Source: Prevotella sp. UBA2742
GTDB taxonomy: Bacteria; Bacteroidota; Bacteroidia; Bacteroidales; Bacteroidaceae
DNA: 64,000 nt
Assembly (NCBI GenBank): GCA_002353485.1
Contig: DEJS01000010.1
Coordinates: forward strand, 205,872 to 269,871
Reading direction: 5' to 3'
Part shown: positions 62,121 through 64,000 of the stretch, piece after piece
How the letters are laid out: the number at the start of each line of letters is the position of its first letter
Numbering within the stretch: the first letter of the stretch is position 1
Made by a program: the position numbers and the translations under genes
The notes under the pieces: generated by a model
Told to the model about the DNA's origin: nothing
What the model saw: only the letters and a program-made list of their open reading frames with translations
Database searches by the model: none

Positions 62121-62963
62121 ATGAAGAGAATAGCCATACAAGGACTCATAGGGTCGTTCCACGACATTGCTGCCCATCTGTATTTCGAGGGCGAGCAGGT
62201 GCAGCTTATCTGCTGCTCCACCTTCGAACAGGTGTTCGACAACATACGCCAGGACCCTACATGCATAGGCATGCTGGCCATCGAGAACACCATAGCCGGT
62301 TCGCTGCTTCACAACTACGAACTGTTGCGCGACTCAGGCACAACCATTGTGGGCGAGCATAAGCTGCACATCTCGCATTGCATCTGCTGCCTGCCTGACG
62401 ACGACTGGGACACCATCCAGGAGGTGCACTCACATCCCGTGGCACTGATGCAGTGCCGGCAGTTCCTGGCCCACCACCCGCAACTGAAGAATGTGGAGGC
62501 CGAAGACACGGCAGGCTCTGCCAAGATGATTAGCGAAGGACAGCATCACGGCTGGGCCGCCATCTGTCATGCCGAAGCAGCAAAGCTATACGGACTGAAA
62601 GTGCTTGAAGACCATATCGAGGACAACAAGCACAACTTCACGCGCTTTCTCGTGGTGTCCAACCCCAACAAGGCCGACCTGCTGCGCCCACTGACGGAGT
62701 CCAACAAGGCCAGCATCGTCTTCTCGCTGCCACATGAGGAAGGGTCGCTGGCGCATATACTGGCCATCCTGTCGTTCTATCACATCAACCTGACAAAGAT
62801 ACAGTCGCTGCCCATCATCGGGCGTGAGTGGGAGTATCTGTTCTATGTTGACGTGATGTACACTGACCTGACACGCTATCGCCAGTCCATCGATGCCATC
62901 ATCCCGCTGACCAAGGACTTTAAGATATTAGGCGAATATAAAGACGGCAGACAGACAAGTTGA
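62121..62963 (+). CDS. pheA: prephenate dehydratase
   Basis: Converts prephenate to phenylpyruvate. RIAIQGLIGSFHDIAAHLYF, MLAIENTIAGSLLHNYELL and the catalytic TRF motif in KHNFTRFLVVSN are typical. The ACT regulatory domain (about 200-275; KASIVFSLPHEEGSLAHILA) binds phenylalanine. There is no chorismate mutase domain. The gene follows the attenuator by about 35 bp. The aminotransferase gene begins 24 bp downstream. Confidence 0.92.
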   Translation: MKRIAIQGLIGSFHDIAAHLYFEGEQVQLICCSTFEQVFDNIRQDPTCIGMLAIENTIAGSLLHNYELLRDSGTTIVGEHKLHISHCICCLPDDDWDTIQEVHSHPVALMQCRQFLAHHPQLKNVEAEDTAGSAKMISEGQHHGWAAICHAEAAKLYGLKVLEDHIEDNKHNFTRFLVVSNPNKADLLRPLTESNKASIVFSLPHEEGSLAHILAILSFYHINLTKIQSLPIIGREWEYLFYVDVMYTDLTRYRQSIDAIIPLTKDFKILGEYKDGRQTS

Positions 62964-62986
62964 AAGCATAAATATACCAAGACATT

Positions 62987-64000
62987 ATGATACAACCAGC
63001 AGAAAGATTAAATTTAGTGCAAGAGTATTACTTCAGCCGCAAGCTGAAGGAGGTAGCTCAGCTGAATGCTGAGGGTAAGGACATCATCAGCCTGGCCATC
63101 GGATCGCCAGACATGCCCCCCTCTGAGCAGACCATAGAGAAACTGTGCGAGGTGGCACGACGTCCCGATGCCCATGGCTACCAGCCCACCCAGGGCACAC
63201 CCGAGCTGCGCCAGGCCATGGCAGGGTTCTACAAGCGCTGGTACGACGTAGAGCTGGATGCCAAGAGCGAGGTACTGCCTCTGATAGGTTCGAAGGAGGG
63301 CATCCTACACGTCACGCTGGCCTTCTGCAATCCTGGCGACGGTGTGCTGGTGCCCAACCCGGGCTATCCCACCTACACCTCGCTAAGCAAGATTCTGGGC
63401 ACCAGCATCATCAACTACGACCTGCGCGAGGACAACGGCTGGCAGCCCGACTTTGACCAGCTGGAGGACATCGTCAGTCGCCAGTCACCAAATATCAAGC
63501 TCCTGTGGACCAACTATCCCAATATGCCTACCGGCGGCCGTGCCCGCCGTGAGACCTACGAGCGGCTGGTGCGCTTTGCGCAGGAACACGGCATCGTGGT
63601 GGTCAACGACAATCCCTACAGCTTCATCCTCAGCCACGACCACCTCAGCATCCTGCAGGTGCCTGGTGCCAAAGACTGCTGCATAGAGTTCAACTCCATG
63701 TCGAAGAGCCATAACATGCCAGGATGGCGCGTAGGCTTGTGCGCCTCGAACGCACAGTTCATACAGTGGATTCTGAAGGTACAGTCCAACATCGAGAGCG
63801 GCACCTTCCGCGGCATCCAGCTGGCAGCTGCCGAGGCTTACCAGAACAGCGACGAGTGGCACCGCGAGGCCAACATAGAGCGCTACCAGCGCCGGCGTAA
63901 GTATGCCGAGCAGATTATGGATGTGTTGGGCTGTACCTACGACCCGCAGCAGGTGGGTATGTTCCTCTGGGGCCGTATTCCTGACAGCTATGCCAACGTC
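62987..64000 (+). CDS. class I/II aminotransferase (partial, runs off the window)
   Basis: A PLP-dependent aminotransferase following pheA; it probably acts on phenylpyruvate or hydroxyphenylpyruvate. IGSPDMPPSEQTIE, GYQPTQGTPELRQAMAGFY, NPGYPTYTSLSKIL and the PLP lysine in NSMSKSHNMPGWRVGL are conserved. The reading frame is open to the window end, so the C-terminus is not seen. Context suggests tyrA and a DAHP synthase further on. Confidence 0.88.
   Translation, partial: MIQPAERLNLVQEYYFSRKLKEVAQLNAEGKDIISLAIGSPDMPPSEQTIEKLCEVARRPDAHGYQPTQGTPELRQAMAGFYKRWYDVELDAKSEVLPLIGSKEGILHVTLAFCNPGDGVLVPNPGYPTYTSLSKILGTSIINYDLREDNGWQPDFDQLEDIVSRQSPNIKLLWTNYPNMPTGGRARRETYERLVRFAQEHGIVVVNDNPYSFILSHDHLSILQVPGAKDCCIEFNSMSKSHNMPGWRVGLCASNAQFIQWILKVQSNIESGTFRGIQLAAAEAYQNSDEWHREANIERYQRRRKYAEQIMDVLGCTYDPQQVGMFLWGRIPDSYANV

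Noticed and set aside
1..64000. tRNA genes, CRISPR arrays, integrase or insertion sequence
   Set aside because: I looked for T-arm motifs, regularly spaced repeats, and transposase or tyrosine recombinase motifs and found none that hold up. A search tool could still find a weak tRNA.

Overview
The window looks like a chromosomal segment of a gut or oral Bacteroidales bacterium, most probably Prevotella or a close relative. Three things point there. About a dozen promoters have the Bacteroidetes form (TTTG or TTG, 19-20 bp, then TAnnTTTG). Several secreted proteins carry type-IX-like C-terminal tails together with BspA, GLUG, MBG or dockerin modules. There is also an HU-HIG protein next to a 'smalltalk' peptide, and a VirE_N/DUF3987 primase pair. 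I see no rRNA, no convincing tRNA, no CRISPR array, no integrase and no insertion sequence.

Layout. 1-10.1 kb is an accessory stretch rich in nuclease-like genes (a DUF4011 helicase with a C-terminal nuclease fold, a PD-(D/E)XK protein, a DUF2779 protein) mixed with small unknowns and one frameshifted gene. 10.5-15.0 kb is a purine salvage block: a fused xanthine phosphoribosyltransferase-guanine deaminase, a TPR sensor kinase and an NCS2/AzgA-type purine permease. 15.1-18.8 kb holds a low-GC minus-strand operon with a very structured leader, then holA. 19.9-27.3 kb is sparse and mobile-looking: an XRE regulator, a HEPN remnant, two secreted proteins, the primase pair and a candidate small RNA. 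27.3-35.2 kb is a three-gene translationally coupled operon (RES-like protein, GLUG/dockerin protein, cohesin-like/MBG protein) behind a leader with a short ORF and a terminator-like structure. 35.4-36.7 kb has smalltalk, a small membrane protein and HU-HIG. 36.8-41.2 kb has a deleted nucleotidyltransferase-like gene, pyrK-pyrD, aroC and slyD. 41.2-48.2 kb is a four-gene envelope operon (two DUF3575-type proteins, an OmpA-like protein, a repeated beta-barrel). 50.1-57.9 kb is polysaccharide export and precursor supply (Wza-like, Wzz-like, Ugd) followed by two peptidases. 58.0-61.8 kb has a copper-type P-ATPase that lacks its nucleotide-binding domain, and a clostripain-like lipoprotein. The window ends with pheA and an aminotransferase behind a Tyr/Phe leader-peptide attenuator.

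How the parts may work together. The purine block would import purine bases, deaminate guanine to xanthine and convert that to XMP. PyrK/PyrD form a pyrimidine step. AroC makes chorismate, which PheA and the adjacent aminotransferase, under an aromatic-amino-acid attenuator, take to phenylalanine or tyrosine. The most unusual items are the N-domain-less P-type ATPase, the pheA attenuator, the 44-bp copy of the holA promoter and start placed in front of the sensor kinase, and several structured leader RNAs and candidate sRNAs. All function calls come from reading the sequence; no database search was run.
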